DNA from: Ceratodon purpureus
Taxonomy: Eukaryota > Streptophyta > Bryopsida > Pseudoditrichales > Ditrichaceae
DNA: 64,000 nucleotides
Direction: 5' to 3'
Assembly: GCA_014871385.1 (NCBI GenBank)
Contig: CM026428.1
Span: 7,481,471 to 7,545,470, forward strand
In this document: piece after piece, positions 17,884 through 29,840 of the stretch
Layout of the letters: each line of letters begins with the position of its first letter
Numbering within the stretch: the first letter of the stretch is position 1
Notes under the pieces: model-generated
What the model was told of the DNA's origin: nothing
The model's input: only the letters and a program-made list of their open reading frames with translations
The model's database searches: none
Made by a program: the position numbers and the translations under genes

Positions 17884-20764
17884 TAGAACTCATTTTTCCA
17901 ATTCAGAGTTGCTGGATTGAGCAGCAACTCGTCATATACCTCTTATACGTCGGTTGTGATCACGTATCACCAAAATTTTGTAATGATGAAGCTCCTACCG
18001 AGCATCGTACCGAGCTTAACATCTAGTAGTTTGTTTTATTATGTCATTGGCGAATTATGATAATTCACTACTTACTCTCCTGACATGTGATACATAGCAA
18101 TTATTTTACGAATCACACCGAAGATTCAACGACTGAAGTAGACAGCTTCAGACGAGTCATCATACAACATGTGCGAGTGTTTAGACTGTAGCGGTGCAGT
18201 TTACTTCGTAATATTCACACAGCCCACTTCTACTGGACACTGTAAACTGCATGTTAAATGCTAGGTCCGAGACACCTGGACTGGATAGACGCTTCATGTT
18301 GGTCATGGTTTATCCTATCAAAACGCCCGTTTAAGTTTACATGCTTCTGTGCTTGAAAATTCAATTACTTGGTGTTGAACCAAGTTGTGCATGAATTAAC
18401 AGCAATTTCTGTAACACTATTGATATTACTCAGTCTTCGTTTCTGCTTTAAGGCTTTTTAAGGCATTCTTCTCAGCCACTACACAGAGTGTGTAGATGAT
18501 CTGCTAAATTAACCCTTTACAACCCATAGTGGTTCTCAAGAAACCGCGGTTTTGGGGGACTTCTTTCTTGAAAACTTTGTGTTGAAATTAGTGATGATAT
18601 TTATTCTATTTATGATATTTAAGCATACAAATTTAAACAAACCTTAATCATACTAGCGCCCATAAAATCTTGGTAAGATTGGACTATTGGATTAGAAATT
18701 TATAGTATGTATTTGAATTATATAATACACTCTTTAAAATGAGATTTATAGTATGTATTTGAATTATATAATACACTCTTTCAAAGTTTAACAAAGTTCG
18801 GGTTCATTTTTCAAAAATGGAAGTGACTAGGAGCAATAATGACCTATGTCAACACCTCTCCATCGTAATTTTCCATGTTAAGAATAAATTCACACATAGT
18901 TGTTGTGAATTTTGTAAATTGAGAATGATTCATTGATGTTTAGGACCAAAATTTACATGTTCAAAAGTAGAAGTTGGTATATTGATTAAGATCCGAATAC
19001 ATAAACTTTTACAACTTGACAAGGAAGCACAATTTAAAAAAATCCGAACAAGATAATAAACCTCCAAACACAAGAAATACCACATTGTACATATTATATA
19101 TTTATAATTATATTTTTGTATTTTCAAATAATTCAAATATTTTTGCATTTTGTACATGAGAATTTTGATAGTTGCACAACTCCAAATTGAAATTTTATTT
19201 TTCTAGAAGATGTATAAGATAATTCTCCAACTCCCATGATCAAAATTCAAAATCCAATTCTTTACAGATTTCTGGTTATTTGCATTTGAGGCACTTCAGC
19301 AACTAGAATGTGGTCGCCTGGGCTGCAGGGGAAAGAAGTTTGTAAAAATCTTTCAAGGCTCGTGTTAACTGTGCTGCAAACAATGTGCATTGGGGAGGAG
19401 CCTGGAAAGACACAGCGTAATGAATTTTACTCAGATAAGCAATTCCAACTCGAGTCTGTCCACGCCCTAACACAATTTCCAGTCTCAAAACAAACAAACA
19501 AACAAACAAAACCAATCAAAAGCAAACAAACAAACACAACATTCACGAGCAGTATATCTCCGCTACATCTGGACATCATTTCTGACGTCTTGAACCAGAG
19601 AAGCAAGCCTCTCGGCGAAGATTTTTAACGTTATATGTCGTCCTATTCCATCTTCACATTAATCTCATTCTGGTATGCAAGGCACTGTAGATTTCATGCA
19701 AATCGTGTGCTCGCACAAAAGGACAGAAACTGGCCCACACATCGGCCGACAGAAATGTCAAGTGCAGATGTACAAATACACCTATGAGTGACAATGCATG
19801 ACGTGCGTTTCATTCGCCAAGACGTAAGATGGCTTTCAATACTTTATCACGTGACACTTTGGATCTGCAAGGTTCGCACTTACGAACCACCAGCATGCTT
19901 CATGTAACCCAGCAAGGGAAGGCATGTTCAGTGACCCAGATCACTTCGCCTGTCAAATGTAAAATAATGAGAATCAACCACGTCAGGAAAAGCCACAGTG
20001 GCCCGTGGCTTTCCAATGTCTTGGGACCCAGCCCATATAGATGCTAATGATATCAGAATTTCATTCGATGATGCCTCATTGGATAGGTTGTTTTGGAAAA
20101 GGCAACACCAAAACAACAGAGTTTTTTGATACAAATTCAAAGAAAGAGACATACACCTCAAGATTCCTTGAGTCTCAAAGTGTACAAAAGCTAAGTCAAT
20201 ATTTTTGGTTGGCAAGTGATGACTTTCAATATTCAACAGGTACACATTTACATGCCTACATGTGTACAAGTGTACATCATATAGATCAAAATGCAAAAGC
20301 ATCGTCAAATCACTTGAGAGGAGTATCCTCAAGTTCAACATCAGCGCCCTAATGATAGTCTGATATTCAAATTATTTCTCCCTGATGATAGTCTTTGAAC
20401 ATCTTCTGCACCAGATGATGTTGGCAATACGAAGTGCAAAGCAACACAAGCACCAAGATAACCTATCAGATACTCAAATAGAAAGACACGGAATGGGCAG
20501 AGCTAGCACTGAAATATACTCTACATTTGAACCACGAACAGGACCAACTCAGCACCCTAATCTTCATGATGCATCATTATGCTGCATCTCCCCTATGATT
20601 TGAGGGTAGCGCATCAGTCTGAACAGAAGATGCAAACATCGCACTACAGCACCACTTCAAAACCTACAACACAAGTTTCAATGAGGCCCATCACAAGACG
20701 ACAAACATTTTCAGACACACAAGCATCCTGTAAAGATATGATATCTTGCATGCTGTACTAGAAG
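17884..20764. other. Gene-free intergenic stretch
   Basis: The 3' trailer of NSUN2 comes first, followed by AT-rich DNA. It contains a 46-bp tandem duplication (18697-18788) and an AAAC-rich low-complexity run near 19487-19536. Open frames here are short and show no family resemblance. The right end runs into the trailer of the first NF-YB gene. Confidence 0.5.
18697..18788. repeat. 46-bp tandem duplication
   Basis: TTTATAGTATGTATTTGAAT with its continuation up to ACACTCTTT occurs twice in direct orientation, offset by 46 bp. Confidence 0.8.
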
Positions 20765-21467
20765 CAGTTCAGTATCTTGTACAGAGCTCAACTATAAACA
20801 CACCTGCTGCTGACCCCTCACAACAAACGTTCCCATCTGCACAGACCATCCTCTCCACAACAGAGAACAGTCTCTAGCTCCAACCGTCCCAAACCCCGTA
20901 CACAAAGTTCAACTAACAAAGATAAAAAAACAAAAGGACCCAAACAAACCTGGTACACGACCACTACTGTTCCACATTTTCATGTTTTTCACTACCCTAC
21001 AGAGCCTTTTCACAAGGAAAAGGTTGAAATCTCGACGAATTCAAAGCAAAATTTTCACCCCGCTCATGATGCCAAGCCCAAGCAAAAATCAGCACGGATA
21101 ACCTTCGTTCAGGATGGACTCCGCCATACCTGTACGCTCCCCCACACTTCCAAGTATAGCTGGCTCCTCCCACTTGAAACCACCCCCCAGCTTCAACAGC
21201 ATCACTTCTTCTACAATCATTTTACACTCGCCAACGCTTTCACATGACCAACCCGACATTGTGCAACAAAATACACCGCAGTGCCGTCCTTATGCTCCGG
21301 TGTACTCCCTCATGTGCTTGACGATCTCACTATTCCCCCAATGTGGCTACTTATCAGTCTACTTTCCCTATGCCCCCATCACTGTAGAGCCTAGCTTCAG
21401 CATTACACCATTTCCTGCCTGTAAATCCACCGCCATCCCCCCTGCCCACCCACCAACACCCCACCTC

Positions 21468-22250
21468 CTACACTCCACGAGGCTGGTTTCCCCCAGACTG
21501 CATCGGCATCTGGTACTGCGGCATCATCTGGTGAGGCGAGTACATCATCCCTGGAGGCGCCTGCTGCCCGTACGGCTGCTGCATCATCTGCATCGACACC
21601 GGAATCCCATGCTGGTGCATGTTCCCCCCCATCGCCCCGTTCATCCCATTCATCCCGCCCCCCATCCCCATCGACCCCATCCCTCCCTGGCTGCTCTCCT
21701 TCCCTCCCGACTGGTCCCCGCCCTTCGCCATCGACGCCTTCTCTCCCTCCAGCTCGCGGTACTTGTGCAGGTACACCTTCAGTGGCTCCACATAGTCTTC
21801 GAACCCAAGCGTGCTCATCGCCCACAGCAAGTCGTCACCATTGATAGTCTTCCTCTTCTCCCGCTGACATTTGTCGGACGCCTCCCCTGCACTCGCCGAC
21901 CTCAAGTCAGCCTCACTTTCAACCACACCACAGAAAGACCAGAAACAATAAGCTCTTCCAACCTTACCAAGACAGTGAACACGCACACTCAACGTAAGGA
22001 TCGAAGCCATACCGGTGATGAAACTGATGAACTCCGACACGCACTCCTGCACAGTCTCTTTCGCGTCCTTCGAGATCTTTGCATTCGACGGCAGTGCTTT
22101 CTTCATGATCCGGCTCACATTTGCGATAGGCAGGAACCGGTCCTGCTCCCGCACAGATGCATCGTGGTCCCGGTAGTGGCCCCCGGACTCGTTATCAGAA
22201 TGCGGGCTACTCTCTGGAGATCCTGCGTTATGACCGTAGCTGTCGGCCAT
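21468..22250 (-). CDS. NF-YB (CBF-A/HAP3) CCAAT-binding subunit, copy 1
   Basis: NF-YB pairs with NF-YC through histone folds and, with NF-YA, binds CCAAT promoter boxes in the nucleus. The start [20 protein letters not shown] is at 22250. Exon 1 is 22250-22013, the intron 22012-21887 (GT-AG, 126 nt) and exon 2 21886-21468, giving 218 aa. The conserved core is present: [20 protein letters not shown], then [19 protein letters not shown], then [20 protein letters not shown] and [14 protein letters not shown]. The tail is rich in Gly, Met and Gln. The intron lies between ISFIT and EASDKC inside the histone fold, is a multiple of three and has no in-frame stop. An unspliced message would thus encode a 260-aa form with 42 extra residues. 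The coding region plus intron is identical to copy 2. The large open frame antisense to it is not a gene. Confidence 0.95.
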   Translation of the reverse strand: MADSYGHNAGSPESSPHSDNESGGHYRDHDASVREQDRFLPIANVSRIMKKALPSNAKISKDAKETVQECVSEFISFITGMASILTLSVRVHCLGKVGRAYCFWSFCGVVESEADLRSASAGEASDKCQREKRKTINGDDLLWAMSTLGFEDYVEPLKVYLHKYRELEGEKASMAKGGDQSGGKESSQGGMGSMGMGGGMNGMNGAMGGNMHQHGIPVSMQMMQQPYGQQAPPGMMYSPHQMMPQYQMPMQSGGNQPRGV

Positions 22251-23690
22251 CCGTCCCAGTCTGGGAGTATCAGACACCGCCAAAATTGCGAGTGATGCGT
22301 TGGTGGTCCGCTCTTCAAATCTTCCGGCTATGAGATAACCGCTCACTTAATCCCCCACGAACGAAAAAGTTAGAAGAGAGGAGTCGCAAGTGAAAAATTG
22401 TCTTGGATACCGTGAGCTGCAATCGCAATGAAAAAAGCATGATGAGAGCCTAGGTGTGCATAATGACTAAGACAGCAAGTTTAACAAAATGCTGACTAAT
22501 CAAGGCGAGCGTAATAGAGTGTAATGTTACTACGTGTTCAATCATTGGTGCAGCCCTTATGTTGGCAAGGTAAGTGTCCTGCTAAGTGTCCAGAGAGACA
22601 CCTTAATAAATTTCGAGCGACTTCGATCATATATCCATGACGAAATACAATCCATTATGGCGGAGACGAAAATATCACAAAACTAATTGTCACCACAAAA
22701 CAATAACATCCACAAATCCAAGCACTCTGATCGAACCAAAACACTATCTCCACTACACAAAGATACTCTCAAAACCAAAACAGAGCTCCAAGATCCAAGA
22801 AACATAAACTCCTCACAGAAATAATCCCGCTACGGTACACGTCACTCAAACCAAGCTCCCCTCTCAAACAACAAACAAACCTTCACCAACACCGGAAAGA
22901 AAAAAAAGGCATCACTCAACAAGCGCCACCTCCAATTGCCAGGTTCCCTAAAATCGAAATCCAATTCCTCACAAACCTCAGAACCACACTCCCGAAGCCA
23001 CGCACAGCCGCCTCCTTTCTAACATCCTCCTCATCCTACTCCCAAAACAAACACACGCCCGCAACACACCCTCTCTCCATCCCTCACGCGCAAACCAAGT
23101 CCACATCACACCGAAATCACTCCCACCCGAAGCTCCCCGACCACACCACATCCAACACGACCACGGAACACGCACCTGCAGAGCCAATGCGCGATCAAAC
23201 TGGACACCGACTGCTGAGGAGCCGCCACTACCGTCCGCCCGGAAGATCACCGCGAGATCACAACACAGAAACCAGGGACGAGTGCAAGTGCCCTTCCGAC
23301 CGATCGATGCGCGATAAAAAAATCCTGTGGAGACGTCGAGAGCGGGCGGAAAAGCGCAGGAAAAGGGGAGCGGGAGGAGCCAATGAAGGCCAGGGCCGCG
23401 ACAAGGAGGCGCACCTGGTGCTTCCTTCCGCCTGCTGCGACGATCGACCCGAAGAGTTGGCGCGCGCGTGCTTGCCTGCTCGCTTGCTCGCTCGCTCGCT
23501 GCAACGACGGATTCGTCCTCGACTCAGGCGGCTCTTGCGAGGATGCCCTCTGCCCCCGTTTGCCCGTTTGGCCCCCCATCGGAGAAGATAGGGTGACCTC
23601 CCCACCGCTTATCTCCCGTCTCCCGGTCGCCCGGGCTCCAAATCCCACTGCTCATGCGGCGAAGATGTACGAAACAGATAGACTTTCTTT
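22251..23690 (-). promoter_or_regulatory. 5' leader, probable leader intron and promoter of NF-YB copy 1
   Basis: On the minus strand a polypyrimidine-poor but canonical acceptor (GATACTCCCAG/ACTGGGACGG) sits 10 bases before the ATG, and copy 2 keeps the same site. A strong donor (CTGCAG/GTGCGT) lies near 23173. This suggests an untranslated first exon in the GC-rich block 23173-23640 and a leader intron of about 0.9 kb. Promoter elements beyond that are not identifiable. Confidence 0.45.
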
Positions 23691-24886
23691 CATTTGGGAG
23701 TGGTGATGGCTTAGGGGGTCTATGTGTCTAGTGGCCTCTTTCCCGGCTCAGCCCGTCGGTTCCTGTGATGATCCGCTTCTGTTCCCTGACGACTGTTGCG
23801 TCTCTGAAACTGTCACTGTACCCGAAATCGACGTCACCTGTTCAGGTTCTACATATTGATCGGTTTTGTTGAGGAATTTCGTAGATTTTACTCGGTTTTG
23901 AGGTTTTGTGACGGTTTTGAGGTGGGTTTGGAAGTGGTCCTTTTATTTCGTTGTCTTGCCCCTTCACGAGACAGCCCTACTTGCGTTCCGGCGAGGTTCC
24001 GTCCTTTTCTCCCCTGGACCTAAAATGGGTGATATCTAGGTATTTGTAGCTTTCTCTTTTAATATGTACGCATTTTGAGGATAGTGTTGGTTTTTTGGTA
24101 CAGTGATGGTTTATGGTACAAGTGGCCCTTTTGTATCATTGAAATGCTGAGTCTTATAGATGAAGGAGCTCTTCGCGTTCCCAGTAAGTACCCCTGCAAG
24201 TGTCCGTCTCTTTCACACTGAGCTCCCATTCGCTACCCAAAACCGCACTGTACCCAAAAACGTCACCATCTATGTAATATAACACTTCAAGTGCTAAATC
24301 ATGCCTATGCGTAGATTCCTGGATTCGGAAATGGCTTTGAGTGCGCATCTGTGTAGTAATGCCTCTTCCCCATCATGGCGTTCCCAATGCGTTCGATTGA
24401 GGGGGAGCTTCGGGAGCGAGGGGGGGAGTTGGATGAGGATGTTGGAGTGGGTGTGCAGACGTGGAAGGGCGGGTTCTCCCATCCCTCATACTCATCCTCA
24501 TCTGACTGCGAATCAAATCACCTTTTGCTGGCGCTGTCCTACTTTTTTTTGAACTTTTTTTCTAATATTTTTTCACGGGCTGGCGTTGGAACCCCGCACT
24601 GCAGTTATGGGATGCTGTTTGCCTAGTTTTAGGGGCAGGGCATCTTCGGAGGTTGGCTTTCCTTGGATTGCAAAGGCCTCTTGGTGTCTAGTTGTCTGTG
24701 CTTACTGCGAGTTATTGTTCCGCATAAGCTGAAATGAGATTCGTAAAACTGATTCAGTTTTGGAACAAAATTCACTTGTTGTTGTTGTTGTCGACTAATT
24801 TATGGATGATAGGAATTTTTCAAAGTCCCACAATCAACAACCAGGTTACAAATTTGATGGACGGAAGGTCTTTGGACTTTGGCTTA
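23691..24886. other. Intergenic between NF-YB copies, left part
   Basis: No gene is recognised. Short open frames near 24300-24630 overlap on both strands and lack coding features. Confidence 0.4.
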
Positions 24887-25175
24887 GGGCCGGTTTATAG
24901 TAGGAGCCGTATTGAGAGCCTACCCAAACTCTTCATATCGGACCCAAGGACTTTATACTAAGGCCGGACCAGAACTCCATTTCATCCCATGTGGCATCCT
25001 ACGTGGCATTGTTTTGACGCCAAAATGTTTGGGCCTTAGACAAGGTTTCCATGGCCCAAAACCCTACCTTAGGCCGGAAATGAGGCCCCATTGTAGGCTG
25101 AATTGGGAGCGATTCGGCAACCCTTCCCGCCGGCGCCAGACGGCATGTAAAGTGGGCCTTAGTGTGAACCAGCCC
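24887..25175. mobile_element. 289-bp MITE-like element, PIF/Harbinger-type
   Basis: It begins GGGCCGGTTTATAGTAGGAG and ends with an inverse match (GTGTGAACCAGCCC); roughly 15 of the outer 22 bases match. Flanking triplets are TTA (24884-24886) and TCA (25176-25178), an imperfect 3-bp target. Internal sequence repeats AAGGCCGGA-type motifs in both orientations, so it could fold into a hairpin. The ends resemble those of the 840-bp Tourist-like element (GGGCC..TTTA.A.TAG), but it is a separate family. Confidence 0.55.
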
Positions 25176-25178
25176 TCA

Positions 25179-26875
25179 TGGCAAGTTTCCTAGTCAGTAA
25201 AAACTCAAAGGAAATGACTTCATGGCATAGCTGAAGGCTGTACCCACAGTACACCATTCAGTAACTAGAAACCAGGCTGGAAAAAAGAGAGATGTGCACC
25301 TGAGGAACTTTGGGCATCATTCCACAGCACTTGGAGTCTGGGACTTGGCATCTACCACATTAAAACCTTAACATGGTTATTGAGTGGAGATGAGGGACTA
25401 CCGTAGTGGCATTTGTAAAGCGTGGAGAAGTGGATGAGCTATCAGTTAAGCTCACTAATTATGATGGTCGCCAAGCTGACAAGTACCACTGATAATATCG
25501 TATTACAACTTGCACCAAGCATCTAATAAGCGGGACATGTATAATTTTATTTGGTTTGTTTCCTACCAAATTTGTAAGAACCATACGTGCAGTAAGTTAG
25601 AAGTAGTACGGAAAGAGATGATATTGATATCTTTCTTGTTTTGTTATTTAAGATTTTCGGGGTTGTTCAACTAGGCACTTCGGAGTTCAACAAATTAAGT
25701 ACTTGATATGGTCTACTTTGCTTCAATTATTTTGTTATCAGTTCCTTATTTTGTTGAAGCACTCATGCCTGAGAAGGTGAATTAATACTACTCGAATTCA
25801 AGTGCTTCCAAGTATTTTTCCAAAGAAATTCTATAGAAGAAAAGAAACTCAAATCTCTGAAGGGGCCCGACGTGAATTAAGTGTTTATCCTCTGAATCTA
25901 AGTCTAGGGACAAAGGATTAACAGTAAAGATTTACTCTCCCTTTAAATAGTCAACAGAATTTCTATAACACCATAATTGAGTAACAAAGATGTCTTTGAT
26001 TTAATTCATGGATAAACATCCGGTATACTGTAACTGAGCATTTATATCCTAGGGGAATGAGGAATGTTATTCCAAAATGCAAACCAAATTCACCAGCTTT
26101 CTAGTAAATTAAGCCCCATGTGAGAGCCAACCATGAGCATACATTGCGTTTTACAGATGAAGGCATAAAGTTTCCCTGATTCTGTGAGTGCCAGTTTCTT
26201 GTGCCTGAAGCCAGGCAGACATCTACCTTCTTCAGGGTGACAAATAGTCAGAATAAGAGCCAGGAATATCTGATGATGTCCAACATTCCAACATAGTGAA
26301 TATATATATATAAAAAGATACTACAAATGGTACACAACATAACATGGAAATATTTCAAATGCACATAGTGTACTGCAGCAGCTCAAAATTGATACACCGT
26401 GCTAGTAAATATTCACAACTCGCAAAGACAGGTATGAATATGAAGCGGATGAGTGATGAAATCGCTACTCAATATAGATGCATGCTTCATTCTAAATTTC
26501 AGACATCATACCCAGACGAGACATACCCTCGCTGGTAGTAGATAACGAATGGTGATTAAATCGCAATTAGAATTCCGAGCTGCATACAAGCTGCAGAACA
26601 AAAACTGCTAACCACAGCCACATCTGAGAAATCAAATAACATAAACCACACAAACGTCTACTATAACTGAAATAATTTGTACACACTAACAATGCACAAC
26701 TAGCCAGCCAGGCTCAATTCCTCCATTCAGTTCCGGATCACTAATATCAGTTACGTCCTGACTATTCCAACCCAAATGCGATCCCATAGAAACAACCGAG
26801 GCCCATTCCATAGCGATCTCTAGAACTTACAACAGCCGAAGAGGTTGGAGTTAATATCATCCGAAATGCGCTACA
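25179..26875. other. Intergenic between NF-YB copies, right part
   Basis: AT-rich DNA without a recognisable gene; it contains a short TATA run near 26301. The right end merges into the trailer of NF-YB copy 2. Confidence 0.4.
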
Positions 26876-29740
26876 AGCTGTTCAGTATCTTGTACAGAGC
26901 TCAATTATAAACACAACTGCGGCTGGCTCCTCAAAACAAAGCATCCCCGCATACGAGGCACATCCTCTCCACAACAACAGAGGAAAGTCTCTAGCTCATG
27001 CAGTCACGAAACCCAGCCACAGAATCCAATCTAACATAATAGTAAAATCACAAAATAAAATTGATACAAATCAACCCCTATCGTTCTACATTTTCATGTT
27101 TTTTCTTCATCCTACAGAGCCTTCCCACAAGGAAAAGGTTGAAATCTCGGCGAATTCAAAGCAAAATTTTCACCCCGCTCATGATGCCAAGCCCAAGCAA
27201 AAATCAGCACAGATAACCTTCGTTAGGACTGGCCTCGGCCATACCTGTGCTCTTCCCCACACTTCCAAAAACTGCTTCAACAGCATCACTTCTAAGTTCT
27301 TCTACATTCATTTTACAGTCGCCAATGATTCACATGACCAACCCGACACTGTGTACCAACACCTCCGCAGTGCCCTTCTTATGCTCCCGCATACCCCTTC
27401 ATGTGCTTGACGATGTTACTACTCCTCCAGAGTCCCCAGGCTGTGGAGCCTAGCCTCAGTAATCACACCATTTCCTGCCTACTACTCCACCGCCATCCCC
27501 CCTGCCCACCCACCAACGCCCCACCTCCTACACTCCACGAGGCTGGTTTCCCCCAGACTGCATCGGCATCTGGTACTGCGGCATCATCTGGTGAGGCGAG
27601 TACATCATCCCTGGAGGCGCCTGCTGCCCGTACGGCTGCTGCATCATCTGCATCGACACCGGAATCCCATGCTGGTGCATGTTCCCCCCCATCGCCCCGT
27701 TCATCCCATTCATCCCGCCCCCCATCCCCATCGACCCCATCCCTCCCTGGCTGCTCTCCTTCCCTCCCGACTGGTCCCCGCCCTTCGCCATCGACGCCTT
27801 CTCTCCCTCCAGCTCGCGGTACTTGTGCAGGTACACCTTCAGTGGCTCCACATAGTCTTCGAACCCAAGCGTGCTCATCGCCCACAGCAAGTCGTCACCA
27901 TTGATAGTCTTCCTCTTCTCCCGCTGACATTTGTCGGACGCCTCCCCTGCACTCGCCGACCTCAAGTCAGCCTCACTTTCAACCACACCACAGAAAGACC
28001 AGAAACAATAAGCTCTTCCAACCTTACCAAGACAGTGAACACGCACACTCAACGTAAGGATCGAAGCCATACCGGTGATGAAACTGATGAACTCCGACAC
28101 GCACTCCTGCACAGTCTCTTTCGCGTCCTTCGAGATCTTTGCATTCGACGGCAGTGCTTTCTTCATGATCCGGCTCACATTTGCGATAGGCAGGAACCGG
28201 TCCTGCTCCCGCACAGATGCATCGTGGTCCCGGTAGTGGCCCCCGGACTCGTTATCAGAATGCGGGCTACTCTCTGGAGATCCTGCGTTATGACCGTAGC
28301 TGTCGGCCATCCGTCCCAGTCTGGAAGGGATTATCACTGTCAAGATTACGTTCGGTGCGCTGATGGTCCGCTCTTCGAATTTTCCAGATATCAGCTCATC
28401 ACTTTCTTGTTCCCTCACGAAAGAGGGCAGGCGAGAGGAATGCCGACAGGACACGAAACGATGCGAATGCTAGCTGTTTTCCACATACGTAAAACACAAT
28501 GCACACATGTCAGGGTTTCGCTACCATATATTAAGATCTCTATGTTCATTTCGTTCTACTTTATCACGAGATTTTTAGTCTCTTTCAGAACCAAGTCTAT
28601 ATGCTCAGTGACGAATGTATGCACCGAACAGAGCATCCTACCCTAGGCTGTATAACCACTAATAAACGCTCGCATCGCATGTCCACAAAGGAAAAGCACA
28701 GCGAGGAAGAGAAATCTCCAAAAAGACTCTGACCGTACGACCATACATTCTATAGACATGCATGCGGCAGAGGAGACCATCATGAAAGATCAAAACTGCC
28801 GAGGAAGAAAGAGAGAGAGTGGCAAGATTTCAGTACCCTAATCGAACCAAAGCAGCAGCAGAGTCGTCTCTGAAAAAAAAGCGACCTAAGATCGTTCCAC
28901 CACAAAGCGGCTTCGCCTACTCCTCTCGTAACGAGTAGCCTTTACGACGACTGCAATATCTTTGTCCACCACGCCTCAGTCGCCTTGCAAGGACGAAAAA
29001 TCCTCAACGCAAGCTCCCCGACAATTGCACGAAGAATCTTCCAACACTCACTACCCTGTAAAAATTCGTGACACGAACACCAAAACGCCAGACTCTGTCA
29101 CTCCGACGAGTCCCCTCCCTGCAAAAACCAACAGCCAAGTAATCACACAAAGTATACCACCGATGCAACCAACACATCCGCCTCTCCACTCACGTCTCTC
29201 CAAAACGCCTCTCCTCAAACACAAATACTCTCACTCTCCCCCCAAAGATCAAAACGCACACAACATCCAAAGGATTTTCCAAGAAATACCTACACTTAAG
29301 CACCCTCAATAGCCACCACCACCCGAGAACACGCAGTATCCCGAATGCGCCCCACAGAAACTCCCGATCAGCGCCGACAAAGCACCGAAACAAACACCAA
29401 TCGCGAATCCGCGACGAAAATGGCGAAGATCGCCTGCAGATGCAGTCGATGCTTGCTATCTTGCTCGAACCGTGGTGGAAAAACCTCAAATCGGGCTCAA
29501 AAAGCGCAGCGAAAACGGCGCTGAGAAGCCAATCGGACGCAGCGACGGCGGGCGGAGGCAGAGAGCGGAGCGAAGCGGGCGATCGATCGCGCGAGGCGAG
29601 AGCAGGCGGGGTTGCGGGTGCGGGTGCGGAGTCGGAGACGGATTCGTCAACAAAGGCGATGCGCGAGCGATTCCGAAGCAAAAAAGACACCCCTCCAAGG
29701 ATAGGGTGACCGGCCCACCGGCCCCCACCGGTCACCCTCC
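26876..29740 (-). repeat. NF-YB gene duplication unit, copy 2
   Basis: This is the direct-repeat partner of 20765-23690. The coding cores are offset by exactly 6,060 bp. The trailer just outside the core, for example 27100-27480 against 21000-21420, is alignable but carries substitutions and several indels. Confidence 0.8.
27528..28310 (-). CDS. NF-YB (CBF-A/HAP3) CCAAT-binding subunit, copy 2
   Basis: It encodes the same 218-aa protein as the copy at 21468-22250, with start ATG at 28310. Exon 1 is 28310-28073, the intron 28072-27947 (126 nt, in frame, no stop) and exon 2 27946-27528. Every base from the first exon through the intron to the stop is identical to copy 1, while leader and trailer differ. 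Regulation may therefore differ even though the protein does not. The leader acceptor (AATCCCTTCCAG/ACTGGGACGG) has a better pyrimidine tract than copy 1. Confidence 0.95.
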   Translation of the reverse strand: MADSYGHNAGSPESSPHSDNESGGHYRDHDASVREQDRFLPIANVSRIMKKALPSNAKISKDAKETVQECVSEFISFITGMASILTLSVRVHCLGKVGRAYCFWSFCGVVESEADLRSASAGEASDKCQREKRKTINGDDLLWAMSTLGFEDYVEPLKVYLHKYRELEGEKASMAKGGDQSGGKESSQGGMGSMGMGGGMNGMNGAMGGNMHQHGIPVSMQMMQQPYGQQAPPGMMYSPHQMMPQYQMPMQSGGNQPRGV

Positions 29741-29840
29741 TTGGCGTTCTCATCCCCTGGCTCCTTTCCGTTGCAAGATGAAGTTCCCCAAGATGAAGTT
29801 CTCACGTTCTCATGAAGAGTACGCTTACCCGTGATCACAC
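28311..29840 (-). promoter_or_regulatory. 5' leader, probable leader intron and promoter of NF-YB copy 2
   Basis: By analogy with copy 1 this should hold an untranslated exon (GC-rich block about 29400-29720) and a leader intron. The exact donor was not settled. Short plus-strand frames here (29440-29834) arise from GC-rich composition. Confidence 0.4.

Larger units (their letters stand above)
20765..23690 (-). repeat. NF-YB gene duplication unit, copy 1
   Basis: This unit pairs with 26876-29740. The trailers (from TTCAGTATCTTGTACAGAGC at 20768 and 26881), the coding region and traces of the 5' leader (GATAGGGTGACC at 23587 and 29700) all match in the same order and orientation. The pair therefore arose by direct duplication of a whole gene. 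Outside the coding core the copies differ by many substitutions and indels. Confidence 0.8.

Noticed and set aside
21114..22295. Long plus-strand open frame (393 codons) over NF-YB copy 1, with a twin at 27591-28646
   Set aside because: It is the antisense shadow of the NF-YB coding region. The His/Pro/Arg-rich product has no domain, and the other strand has a clear conserved protein with splice sites.
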